Below are positions 1 to 6,549 of a DNA stretch of 6,549 nucleotides, one piece after another. The position numbers and the translations under genes were made by a program. Numbering within the stretch: the stretch's first letter is position 1; every line of letters starts with the position of its first letter. This DNA is from Candidatus Omnitrophota bacterium (lineage in GTDB: Bacteria; Omnitrophota; Gorgyraeia; 2-02-FULL-51-18; JAGOUK01): NCBI GenBank assembly GCA_015231685.1, contig JADGBA010000071.1:1-6549 (forward strand), given 5' to 3'. The notes beneath the pieces were generated by a model. It did not search any database and was not told the origin of the DNA. It saw nothing but the letters and a program-made list of their open reading frames with translations.

Positions 1-2
1 GC

Positions 3-3000
3 AAGCGTTCTTTCGGGCTCTTGTATCGGATTTCGGGACTGCTGGTTGCATTTGAACCGGAGTTGGAGAGCCGATGGATCCAACATGCGATTGACGCCGT
101 GCATGCGGAAGAATACGAGCGCGCGAAAGAGGTTTTGAGGCCGTTGGTGTTCAGGGATTCACCCGAGCCGCGGGCCTGTGTTGAATACGCCAATGCCGTG
201 TTTCAGCAGCGGGTCAGGAATTTTAAGGCGGACGCGGGTCGCGTTGAAAACGGCCAATTCGATGATCTCGCTCCGCGGATCGAGGAATTACGGCAGACCG
301 CCTTGAGGTTGGAAGCGGTTCTGCCGCGGACCACCCGGCGTCCCGGCAAATATGAGAGCGCCAATTTGGAACGACCGAGATTTTTTTATATTCACGCGCA
401 AATCCTACGGATGCTTTCCATGGTGTATTTGTCCGCTTATCGGGCTTCGAACAATCCCGCGGCCGGATCGGCTGTGTTTCCGGATTCCGTGCCCTCACGT
501 CAGACGGCGCTGTGGACTTTGAGGTATGGGCGTAACGCGCTTGAGGCGTCGCTGAAGGCCCTTAGAGTTGACGCGGCCAACAGCGACGCGCGCGGAATTT
601 TTGACGCCGTTTTAAAGAATTTGATCACTGCCCTTAATGAGATGGCCGCCGGAAAGATTGAAGAGGACGTGATGGCCGATATGGCGGTTGAGCTCAGGCG
701 GATTGAGGCGCTGACCCGTGATTCGATTGAAAGACGGCTGATCAGAACAGCTGATTCGGATATGGAACTTTACACAAAGGTAGGAAACGCGGCAGCCGGA
801 ATTCTGGCGAGGATCCGGGGTTTGGGATTGGTTCATGATCTCCTGGCTGAGTCCGCGCGGGAAGCGGCGGATGTCGGAATGAGCGATAAGGATTTTGGAA
901 CAGCCGCGATTACGATTTTTTTGACTCAGGCATCACAACATCCGGACATCAATCCAAATGATATGGAAGAAGCGGCCCGAAGGACGTGGGCCCGGTGGGG
1001 GTTGGACGGAAAGGACGCCGCCATTCTCTGGTCGTTGGCGCAGGAAGACACACCGCCAAGCGCGGCAGACCTGGCCGAGTTGGGCATCGGCTTGTCTGCC
1101 GAGGAGATCACGGATCGTTGTGCTTCGGGGCGGTACGCGCCTTTTGGGGTGGGTTCGCTGGCCGAGGCGGAGCCGGAGCCCGGATCTGCCGGGGTGCAGG
1201 AGGTGGCGCCGGAACCGCTCTATTCAGCCGCAGAAATGAGCCGGTTCCTTGCGGACGGTCGGGAGGCCGGGGAAATACCCGCTTTGCGGCAATCGGCGGA
1301 AGAGCTCGTTCTGTTCCTCAGGGGTTTTGCGGCGACAGGATGGGCTGAAACGAACCTGGAGTCAACGATCGAGCCTTTGCTCGGTGCTATTACCCGGGCT
1401 GAGAGTTTGAGAAGGGAATTCGAGGCCATCGGGAAGGTTGTTTCCGAAGCGTCCGGAAGTGACGACGCGAGCGTTGCCTTGACGCGGGCCCGTGCCGTCC
1501 GCGAGGGGCCGGATGGCTATCTTGCGATCGTCCAGGACGCCCGGACCCGTTTCAAAAAACTTGAGGACCACAAGGCGAGGATGCTCGAGAACGCACGGCG
1601 TCTTGTCCGCGCGGAGTCCGCGAAGACTCAGGCTCTTCTCCAGAACTACGGACCCAACGAATATTTGAACGCCCTTGCAGAGGAATTCCGGCAGGCGGCG
1701 GATGCGGTTGACATGCATCTGGGGCGCTGGGATGCCGCCGCAGCCGCGAAGGCGATGGGCCGGTTCCGGGATGTTTCGGAGCGCGCCGCTCAGGCGGAAA
1801 TGTTTTGGGAGCGTCACGGGGAAGAAATCCGCCGGATCGGAGAGGCCAGCCGATCCATGCCGGATGAGTGCGCGGCGGACTGGTCCGCGCTTCCCGAGGA
1901 GGCCCGCCGGAGCTATCGTGAGGAGGTGATCGCGATCGAGACGGCCGTGGTCCGGGTGCGGCCGGGCGGGGATTTTGAGTCCTGGAGTCAGGGGACCCTC
2001 TCGCGTATGCAGCGTGTCAGGGAGCGTTCACGTATGGCGGTTGAGCTGGTCCGGGAGATCAATCGTCTGAGCCGCCGAATGCGTGCCTTGGAGCACCATG
2101 TTCGGATGGGCTCGGGGGTGGCCGCGTCGGGTCTGGCCCGCGGGTCTATCAAGACGGCCGCTCAGGAGTTGCCCGAGTCCTATGGGCAATTGCGGCAAGA
2201 CTGGCAGGGATGGGTGGACACATCGGCTTCGGAGGGCGCCTTTGGCCTGGAAAACAGCGTGACGCTTAAGGCATCGTGGGGGCAGACCGAGCGCTTTTAC
2301 AGGGAACGGATGAACAGGATTCTGACAACTTCAAGGGAGCTGCATCGTCTGCGCTGCAAGGCTATCGCGAAGCGGGTCAAGATGACTTCGCGAGTTCTCA
2401 AGAAGCTCTCCCGGTGGTTTGGAGAAAAGCGGCTTCCGGTAAACCATCCTTCGGTGAAGCGGTTTAATCAGGTGCGCGGGTCGCTGGACGCCAAATATCA
2501 AGGTGTGCTGGACGCGGCACGGGACCGGCAGGCCGCGGGGCAAAAAGCCATATCGGATGTTCTTGAGATCGCCGCCGATTATGAGGCGGTGTTGGAGACC
2601 GCGGAATTTGACTGGAGTGCGGTGCGCGGTCTGAGGCGGCGCATAGATTCGGTCTTAAAAGAAGTTGGATTTTTGTACAACGATATTTTGAAGGCGGACC
2701 TTTTGCTGTTGGAGGTCAATGCCAGAAGCCGAATCCTGGATATGATCAAAGAGCAAACGGCGGATGCGGAACAAGGACAGCTGTTGTTATGGAATCTTTT
2801 CTGCCGGGATTACAGGGTGAACTATCACCTTTCTACTTCCGGGTATCTCGAAAGCGTTTCCTGGGATGTGAGCGCCCCGATGGGCCTGGCGGCAATGCTG
2901 AAGTATTTGGAGGAACCCATGACGCCGGAGGTTCGATACGAGGACGCGAGGGAGGTGGCCCGGGCCACTCATGAGATCGCCCGCAAGACCGATCAGAAAA

Positions 3001-4733
3001 TGTTTGAAGAGGTTTTGAATGAAGATTTCTTGGCCGGTGTGGACAAGATTCTGGATGAGGAGATCCTGCAGCCTTTCAAGCGCTGGCGGGAGATGGGAGG
3101 TGAGAACGACCCGCCCGTTGCGGAAATTCTCAACGCCTGCCTGCTTACTCTGAGGGAGGATCTTCTGGAGTTCTCGAATCCCGGCCCGGCGATCAACCGG
3201 AATTACGCAGAGGTGCTCAGCCTGAATTTACGCGGAACGTGGAACGCGAATAGAGATTATATGCGGATTTTTAGGGAAATCGTAAGACTTTTGCCGGACC
3301 AGCCCGAGGAGATCTCAAAAAACCGTGAATGGCTCCTCGGACGACTCGGGTCGAGTGATGAGCGGGACCAGGAAGTTCTGGACCGGGGCCGCCGTATTCT
3401 GGCTTTTTTTGCGGGGAAGCAGGCCGGAACCTTCGAAGATGAGGCCCTTTACGGGGATGCGTTTCAAGAGTTTGCGCGCATCGCCCAAGACGGCCGGCAG
3501 GCACAGGTTCCTGTGTTGGATGGCGAGACGGCCGGCGCAGCGCTCAAGGAATGGCGGGTCATGTCACGCAAGTTGGTCGGAACGATTTTGTATTTGCTCA
3601 GATCCGCTTCAGCCGTCGATCAGGAAGGTCCGTTGGCAGAGCGGCTTCGCCGGCGGATGGAGGAGAGCGCGAATTACTGGCTCAGCGAATTCGGGACGGC
3701 GCACACCGATCCGTCCTCGGAAGCCAGGCCCAGGAAGCGCAAAAAGGGAAAGTCGAAATCACCCAGAAACGGCAGGGCGCCGGGCGCGCCCCGGGGGTCG
3801 AGGGTCGCCGTCAGTGCTGAAGTGAGCGGTTATCTTCAGTCGCTTGACCGGAAGTTCGAACTGGCCGGAAGGTCTTTGGCAATTTATCTGGAAGATGAAC
3901 CGTTGACTGTGCTTCGTTTCGGCCGGGAGTCGGGGAGAACGACGGTTGAGGGTTTGGCTCCGGATTCCTTCACTCTGAAGCCCGCCCCGCCGCGTTCGAA
4001 AATCCGCTCCGCTTCTGATCCGGACGCGGCTCAGACCTCCGCTTTGGCGAGGGCACTCTACGCCGGCAAGGATTATGACACTCTTTGGGTGATGGCAGAT
4101 GGATTGACCGCTGAACCGGGGAGGGTGACCGCGGAGTTTCGCGCATCGTGTGACGCGCTGGTGGCGCTTAAGCGCAAGGCAGAAAGTCTGGGGGCGGCCG
4201 TTTGGGTGGGTGTTCTGGAAGGGCCGGTTGATTCGGAGCTGTTGGATTATGTCCGATCAGTGCCGGAACTCTCGGGAGCTGTTCGGGCATTGTCGGATAT
4301 GCCGCAGGACCTGTTTGTGACGATTCTGGCTCCTGACACCGCGCGAGGAGTCCGGCGTGAATTTCCTTCGGACCGCCTCAGCGTCAACGTGTATCACGCC
4401 ATCCGTGCCGGCGAATCCGGGGCCTTCCGGGTGCCGGATCTGGAAAAAACATTTATGCTGGCGCTTTTTCAGAACGCTTTGTCGATAGAGCTCGCTCAAA
4501 GTCCCAACGCGGAACTCGATGGCCGTGCGGCCTCGTGTCTGGCGCTTTGGGCGGAGGTTGCGCCCTCCAAGGTTCGCGACTACTACCGCAAGACCGGGAC
4601 CAATATCCGGGTTTTGACGGATGAGGTGATCCGGGCAGGAGCGGAGGTTTCTCTTCCGCTGCTTTTTAAAACGGCGCTCGCGGAATTCGAATCGCTAATC
4701 CGCAGGATCGCCGAAACCGCCACCTTCGCCTAA
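3..4733 (+). CDS. Giant uncharacterised alpha-helical multidomain protein (5' end probably outside window)
   Basis: I do not recognise this family. The frame is open from the first complete codon. The first possible start, a TTG at 21, has no Shine-Dalgarno sequence before it, so the real start is probably upstream. Residues are numbered from that TTG, giving 1570. There is no evident membrane segment, so what is visible looks soluble. Residues 22-64 and about 169-192 look TPR-like (paired amphipathic helices with Ala-rich small positions). Residues 380-400 form a Pro/Glu/Ala linker. Residues 401-1235 are charged and mostly helical, coiled-coil-like in places, with a basic patch at 776-804. 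Residues 1236-1261 are a Lys/Arg/Gly/Pro linker. Residues 1262-1570 alternate hydrophobic strands (about 1285-1290, 1295-1300, 1354-1360, 1394-1399, 1431-1437, 1453-1458) with helices, as in an alpha/beta domain. A scaffold or interaction role is only inferred. The uninterrupted frame over 4.7 kb is strong evidence for a real gene. It ends with TAA, 35 bp before the next gene. Confidence 0.9.
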   Translation, partial: KRSFGLLYRISGLLVAFEPELESRWIQHAIDAVHAEEYERAKEVLRPLVFRDSPEPRACVEYANAVFQQRVRNFKADAGRVENGQFDDLAPRIEELRQTALRLEAVLPRTTRRPGKYESANLERPRFFYIHAQILRMLSMVYLSAYRASNNPAAGSAVFPDSVPSRQTALWTLRYGRNALEASLKALRVDAANSDARGIFDAVLKNLITALNEMAAGKIEEDVMADMAVELRRIEALTRDSIERRLIRTADSDMELYTKVGNAAAGILARIRGLGLVHDLLAESAREAADVGMSDKDFGTAAITIFLTQASQHPDINPNDMEEAARRTWARWGLDGKDAAILWSLAQEDTPPSAADLAELGIGLSAEEITDRCASGRYAPFGVGSLAEAEPEPGSAGVQEVAPEPLYSAAEMSRFLADGREAGEIPALRQSAEELVLFLRGFAATGWAETNLESTIEPLLGAITRAESLRREFEAIGKVVSEASGSDDASVALTRARAVREGPDGYLAIVQDARTRFKKLEDHKARMLENARRLVRAESAKTQALLQNYGPNEYLNALAEEFRQAADAVDMHLGRWDAAAAAKAMGRFRDVSERAAQAEMFWERHGEEIRRIGEASRSMPDECAADWSALPEEARRSYREEVIAIETAVVRVRPGGDFESWSQGTLSRMQRVRERSRMAVELVREINRLSRRMRALEHHVRMGSGVAASGLARGSIKTAAQELPESYGQLRQDWQGWVDTSASEGAFGLENSVTLKASWGQTERFYRERMNRILTTSRELHRLRCKAIAKRVKMTSRVLKKLSRWFGEKRLPVNHPSVKRFNQVRGSLDAKYQGVLDAARDRQAAGQKAISDVLEIAADYEAVLETAEFDWSAVRGLRRRIDSVLKEVGFLYNDILKADLLLLEVNARSRILDMIKEQTADAEQGQLLLWNLFCRDYRVNYHLSTSGYLESVSWDVSAPMGLAAMLKYLEEPMTPEVRYEDAREVARATHEIARKTDQKMFEEVLNEDFLAGVDKILDEEILQPFKRWREMGGENDPPVAEILNACLLTLREDLLEFSNPGPAINRNYAEVLSLNLRGTWNANRDYMRIFREIVRLLPDQPEEISKNREWLLGRLGSSDERDQEVLDRGRRILAFFAGKQAGTFEDEALYGDAFQEFARIAQDGRQAQVPVLDGETAGAALKEWRVMSRKLVGTILYLLRSASAVDQEGPLAERLRRRMEESANYWLSEFGTAHTDPSSEARPRKRKKGKSKSPRNGRAPGAPRGSRVAVSAEVSGYLQSLDRKFELAGRSLAIYLEDEPLTVLRFGRESGRTTVEGLAPDSFTLKPAPPRSKIRSASDPDAAQTSALARALYAGKDYDTLWVMADGLTAEPGRVTAEFRASCDALVALKRKAESLGAAVWVGVLEGPVDSELLDYVRSVPELSGAVRALSDMPQDLFVTILAPDTARGVRREFPSDRLSVNVYHAIRAGESGAFRVPDLEKTFMLALFQNALSIELAQSPNAELDGRAASCLALWAEVAPSKVRDYYRKTGTNIRVLTDEVIRAGAEVSLPLLFKTALAEFESLIRRIAETATFA
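1158..1220 (+). other. Pro/Glu/Ala-rich interdomain linker in the giant protein
   Basis: Residues 380-400 of the giant protein (counted from TTG 21) are rich in Glu, Pro, Ala and Gly, with two short EPEP/PEP-like stretches and almost no bulky hydrophobics. The flanking sequence is regular amphipathic helix on both sides. The simplest reading is a flexible boundary between the N-terminal TPR-like region and the long central helical region. Confidence 0.5.
3726..3803 (+). other. Strongly basic low-complexity linker in the giant protein
   Basis: Residues 1236-1261 contain 12 Lys/Arg out of 26, with the rest mainly Gly, Pro, Ser and Ala and no acidic residue. It opens with a dense cluster (RPRKRKKGK) and ends in a Gly/Pro/Arg tail. 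It separates the acidic/helical central region from the C-terminal alpha/beta-like domain. Such segments are usually disordered and can contact nucleic acid or acidic phospholipid, but here only its role as a domain boundary is well supported. Confidence 0.6.
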
Positions 4734-4745
4734 AGTGAGATTCCG

Positions 4746-4768
4746 GCCGGTGTGTTAGAATAACCGGC
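4746..4768. repeat. 6-bp inverted repeat flanking the putative -10 element
   Basis: GCCGGT at 4746-4751 is the exact reverse complement of ACCGGC at 4763-4768, with 11 bases between that include the whole -10 hexamer. The left arm also lies within the palindrome CCGGCCGG (4743-4750). The lack of a following T-run argues against an intrinsic terminator for the upstream gene. A protein-binding operator is possible, but a 6-bp repeat in GC-rich DNA can arise by chance. Confidence 0.3.
4752..4761 (+). promoter_or_regulatory. Extended -10 promoter-like element upstream of the O-antigen ligase-family gene
   Basis: The 35-bp gap contains TGTGTTAGAAT. Its TAGAAT at 4756-4761 differs from the TATAAT consensus at one base and is preceded by a TGn extension. 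No TTGACA-like -35 box lies 16-18 bp upstream, which would be compatible with an extended -10 promoter. Placing +1 about seven bases after the hexamer puts it at about 4768, next to the GTG start at 4769. This predicts a leaderless or nearly leaderless mRNA and fits the absence of a Shine-Dalgarno sequence there. It is a sequence match only. Confidence 0.45.
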
Positions 4769-5998
4769 GTGCAATTTCTGAAGGATGCCTCAGGTATCAA
4801 ATCGGCAGGATTCGGCCTCGCCCTCATCGGAAGCGCATTTTCGATCTCCGTGTGCGGTGTGGGTCTGGCGGTCTATCTGGCCGGGGTTCTTATCGAGCTC
4901 TTCTCGGCCCGGGAGTATGACTGGCGCCCCTTTCCGCACCTCAAATTTCTGATTCCGCTTCTGGGCTGCCTCATTGTTTCCATGGCAATCAGCGATTATT
5001 TTATGGTGTCGGCCCGCGGACTCTTCAAGTATGTCGAGGGATTCATCCTTCTTTACGCGGGGCTGGATGTGATTCGCAATTCACGAATGTTGAGGCGGCT
5101 GGTCTTCCTTTATCTGGTGTGCTACACCCTGGCGCTTCTGGCGGCCCTGGCTCAGGAGATTTACGGTCTGGATTTCGTGTATTTCAGGCCGGCGATTGCT
5201 TTTCAGGGCGATGTGTACCGGCTCACGGGGCCGTTCAAGCATTCGAATGATTTTGGGAGCTTTCTGGTTCCCGGCTTCGGGATTCTTTGTGCGGTGATAC
5301 TGGAGGCGGTTTGGAGCCGCCGCCGGTGGCGCGCCGTACTTGCCGCGGTACTTTTTGTGCTGGCTTCCTACTGTTTGGCGCGTACCCTTTCCCGAAGCGC
5401 GCTTTTGTCAGTGATGCTGTCACTGTTTGTGTTCGGGCTTTTCTTCCGCTTCCGCTGGAAAATGACCGCCGTCCTGATCCTGGTGCTTGTGTGCCTGGCG
5501 GTCATTCCTTCCCCGGTCAGTCAACGGATGCGGGAGATTGCGAATCCGGCGAGCGGCAATAACCGCGAGCGGGTGCTTCTTATCGGAACGGCCGTGAGGA
5601 TGATCCGCCAAAGTCCCGTGTTCGGATTGGGTCTCAACACCTACTCCGATTATTTTCCGGAATTCCGGCCGGCGGATTATGACACGATCATGTACGCTCA
5701 CAACAGTTATTTGCAGATCGCGACGGAGAGCGGGCTTGTGGGTATTTCTTTCTATTTGCTTTTTCTTCTGGTGCTTTTGGGGTCATTTTGCCGGGGCATC
5801 GCCAAATCTCCTCCGACCCCGGCCCGGACACTCGGCATCGGTCTGGCGGCCGGAATCACGGGGCTGATGTTCAACGCGCTCTTTGAGTCCCTGCTTCAGT
5901 CCACGCGGATACGGACGCTTTTTTGGTGCCTGATGGGCATGTCCGCCGCGTTGGTCTACATGCAGTATTTCAAGGCAGGCAAGGACGCCGGGTCATGA
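4769..5998 (+). CDS. O-antigen ligase/polymerase family membrane protein (Wzy/WaaL-like)
   Basis: This is a 409-residue polytopic membrane protein with about ten or more hydrophobic segments and the hallmarks of the O-antigen ligase superfamily (Pfam Wzy_C, PF04932). Visible motifs are RLTGPFKHSNDFG (151-163), an Arg-containing LSRSALL helix (207-213, R209), FGLGLNTY (285-292), and the periplasmic-loop signature AHNSYLQIATESGLVG (310-325), where H311 matches the position of the essential His of WaaL. Members use undecaprenyl-diphosphate-linked glycan donors at the periplasmic face of the inner membrane. They ligate the glycan to lipid A-core, polymerise repeat units, or in some cases glycosylate proteins. 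Sequence alone does not say which, so I give no symbol. Length is normal for the family. The GTG start at 4769 gives an N-terminus leading straight into the first membrane segment and has no Shine-Dalgarno. The stop overlaps the next gene's ATG. Confidence 0.9.
   Translation: MQFLKDASGIKSAGFGLALIGSAFSISVCGVGLAVYLAGVLIELFSAREYDWRPFPHLKFLIPLLGCLIVSMAISDYFMVSARGLFKYVEGFILLYAGLDVIRNSRMLRRLVFLYLVCYTLALLAALAQEIYGLDFVYFRPAIAFQGDVYRLTGPFKHSNDFGSFLVPGFGILCAVILEAVWSRRRWRAVLAAVLFVLASYCLARTLSRSALLSVMLSLFVFGLFFRFRWKMTAVLILVLVCLAVIPSPVSQRMREIANPASGNNRERVLLIGTAVRMIRQSPVFGLGLNTYSDYFPEFRPADYDTIMYAHNSYLQIATESGLVGISFYLLFLLVLLGSFCRGIAKSPPTPARTLGIGLAAGITGLMFNALFESLLQSTRIRTLFWCLMGMSAALVYMQYFKAGKDAGS
5981..5985 (+). 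promoter_or_regulatory. Shine-Dalgarno sequence for the ArnT/PMT-like gene
   Basis: AAGGA lies nine bases before the ATG at 5995, inside the last codons of the preceding gene. Together with the ATGA stop-start overlap it fixes the start of the downstream gene and suggests that ribosomes ending the upstream gene can re-initiate here. Confidence 0.65.
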
Positions 5999-6549
5999 AT
6001 TCGCGCGCACAAGTCCGGCGGGATGTCCTTTTTTTGTTCCTGGCCGCGTCGGCCGCATACCTGTGGCAGTTGGGCGCCGGCAGCCTGGCAAGCTGGGATG
6101 AGGCGTATTACGCTGTCACCTCGCGGGGGATTTTTCAGACCGGTGACTGGGTGCATCTGCGGTTTTTTGATACTCCGATTTTTGATAAGCCTCCTCTGTA
6201 TTACTGGGTAACGGCTGTTTTTTATCATCTGGCCGGAGTCTCGGAATGGACCACACGGCTTTTTTCGGCGCTTTCGGGTATCGGACTCGTAATTGCGGTG
6301 TATGTGCTCGGGCGGGAACTTTTCGGGCGCCAGGCGGCCGTCGCGGCGGGTGTGGTACTTCTGACCAGCAAGGACTTTATTCACTATGCGCGCTGGGGCA
6401 CGCTCGATGTCGCGGAATGCCTTTTTTTGACACTGGCGGTTATCGGATTTGTACGGGGTTTTTCGCGTCCGGCATCGTGGCTTCTTTTTTGGGTGGCGTG
6501 TGCTCTGGCGGTGATGACCAAAGGACCGCTCATCCTTCTCATCTGGGCC
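5995..6549 (+). CDS. ArnT/PMT_2-type GT-C glycosyltransferase, N-terminal part (runs off the window)
   Basis: The 185 visible codons are roughly the first third of a family that is usually about 500-600 residues. After a first membrane segment (about 11-28) comes the periplasmic-loop signature SWDEAYYA (33-40), with the acidic pair D35/E36 in the position of the catalytic Asp of GT-C enzymes. GDW (50-52) and FDKPPLYYW (63-71) follow, then a Trp-Thr-x-Arg segment (85-88). Further on are TLD (136-138) and MTKGP (174-178), both typical of the ArnT/dolichyl-mannosyltransferase-like family (PF13231/PF02366, GT83/GT39). Such enzymes move one sugar from a polyprenyl-phosphate donor to lipid A, other glycans or proteins at the outer face of the cytoplasmic membrane. 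Donor and acceptor cannot be read from this fragment. The start is set by AAGGA and the ATGA overlap with the upstream gene, implying co-transcription and coupled translation. Confidence 0.93.
   Translation, partial: MNSRAQVRRDVLFLFLAASAAYLWQLGAGSLASWDEAYYAVTSRGIFQTGDWVHLRFFDTPIFDKPPLYYWVTAVFYHLAGVSEWTTRLFSALSGIGLVIAVYVLGRELFGRQAAVAAGVVLLTSKDFIHYARWGTLDVAECLFLTLAVIGFVRGFSRPASWLLFWVACALAVMTKGPLILLIWA

Noticed and set aside
21..23. TTG at 21 as the true start of the giant gene
   Set aside because: There is no Shine-Dalgarno or -10-like element before it and the frame stays open to the window edge, so the start is more likely upstream. It cannot be excluded from this sequence alone.
1362..1817. 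A 151-codon minus-strand open frame inside the giant gene
   Set aside because: It lies wholly antisense to a much longer coherent frame, its product is rich in Arg/Pro/Gly with no domain pattern, and GC-rich codons readily produce such shadows.
3325..3825. A 166-codon plus-strand frame overlapping the giant gene out of phase
   Set aside because: The translation is Arg/Gly/Ser/Pro-rich with no hydrophobic core, typical of a shifted reading of GC-rich coding DNA. The main frame has regular helical sequence across the same bases.
3873..3930. Actin-like ATPase (PilM/GspL-type) N-terminal strand pair at residues 1285-1301
   Set aside because: The two hydrophobic strands superficially resemble the first phosphate-binding hairpin, but the conserved Asp-x-Gly phosphate loop is missing and no second or third motif follows.
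4734..4768. Intrinsic terminator for the giant gene
   Set aside because: The only hairpin-capable repeat has six pairs with an 11-base loop and is not followed by a T-run, so it does not meet the usual pattern.
5956..6384. A 142-codon minus-strand frame over the ligase/transferase junction
   Set aside because: It is antisense to the strongly supported ArnT/PMT motifs and to the ATGA overlap, and shows no recognisable domain.

Overview
The window holds three consecutive plus-strand genes in GC-rich, densely coding DNA. Two encode membrane proteins for making surface glycans on the outer face of the cytoplasmic membrane. This points to a bacterium with a glycan-decorated envelope, probably a diderm. 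The very large, unrecognised, soluble alpha-helical protein upstream, the compact layout and a candidate leaderless promoter together recall uncultivated lineages such as Omnitrophota or other PVC-related phyla. That placement is a weak inference from style; no marker gene is present.

Layout. From the left edge to 4733 there is one giant open frame of at least 1570 codons. It is open to the window edge, so its true start is probably upstream. Its product has a helical N-terminal region with TPR-like stretches, a Pro/Glu-rich linker, about 830 residues of helical/coiled-coil-like sequence, a strongly basic low-complexity linker, and a roughly 310-residue C-terminal domain with an alternating strand/helix pattern. 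I do not recognise the family. A 35-bp gap follows, with an extended -10 promoter-like element inside a 6-bp inverted repeat, placed so that transcription would begin almost at the GTG start of the next gene. From 4769 to 5998 is a polytopic O-antigen ligase/polymerase-family protein. It overlaps by ATGA with a GT-C glycosyltransferase of the ArnT/PMT_2 type, which starts at 5995 and runs off the right edge.

How they fit together. The second and third genes are probably co-transcribed and translationally coupled. Both families act at the periplasmic side of the membrane on polyprenyl-linked sugar donors: one polymerises or transfers a glycan, the other transfers single sugars. The giant gene may simply be a neighbour, because the promoter-like element separates it from the glycan pair. 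There is no gene-free stretch longer than 35 bp, and I see no RNA gene, CRISPR array or mobile element.
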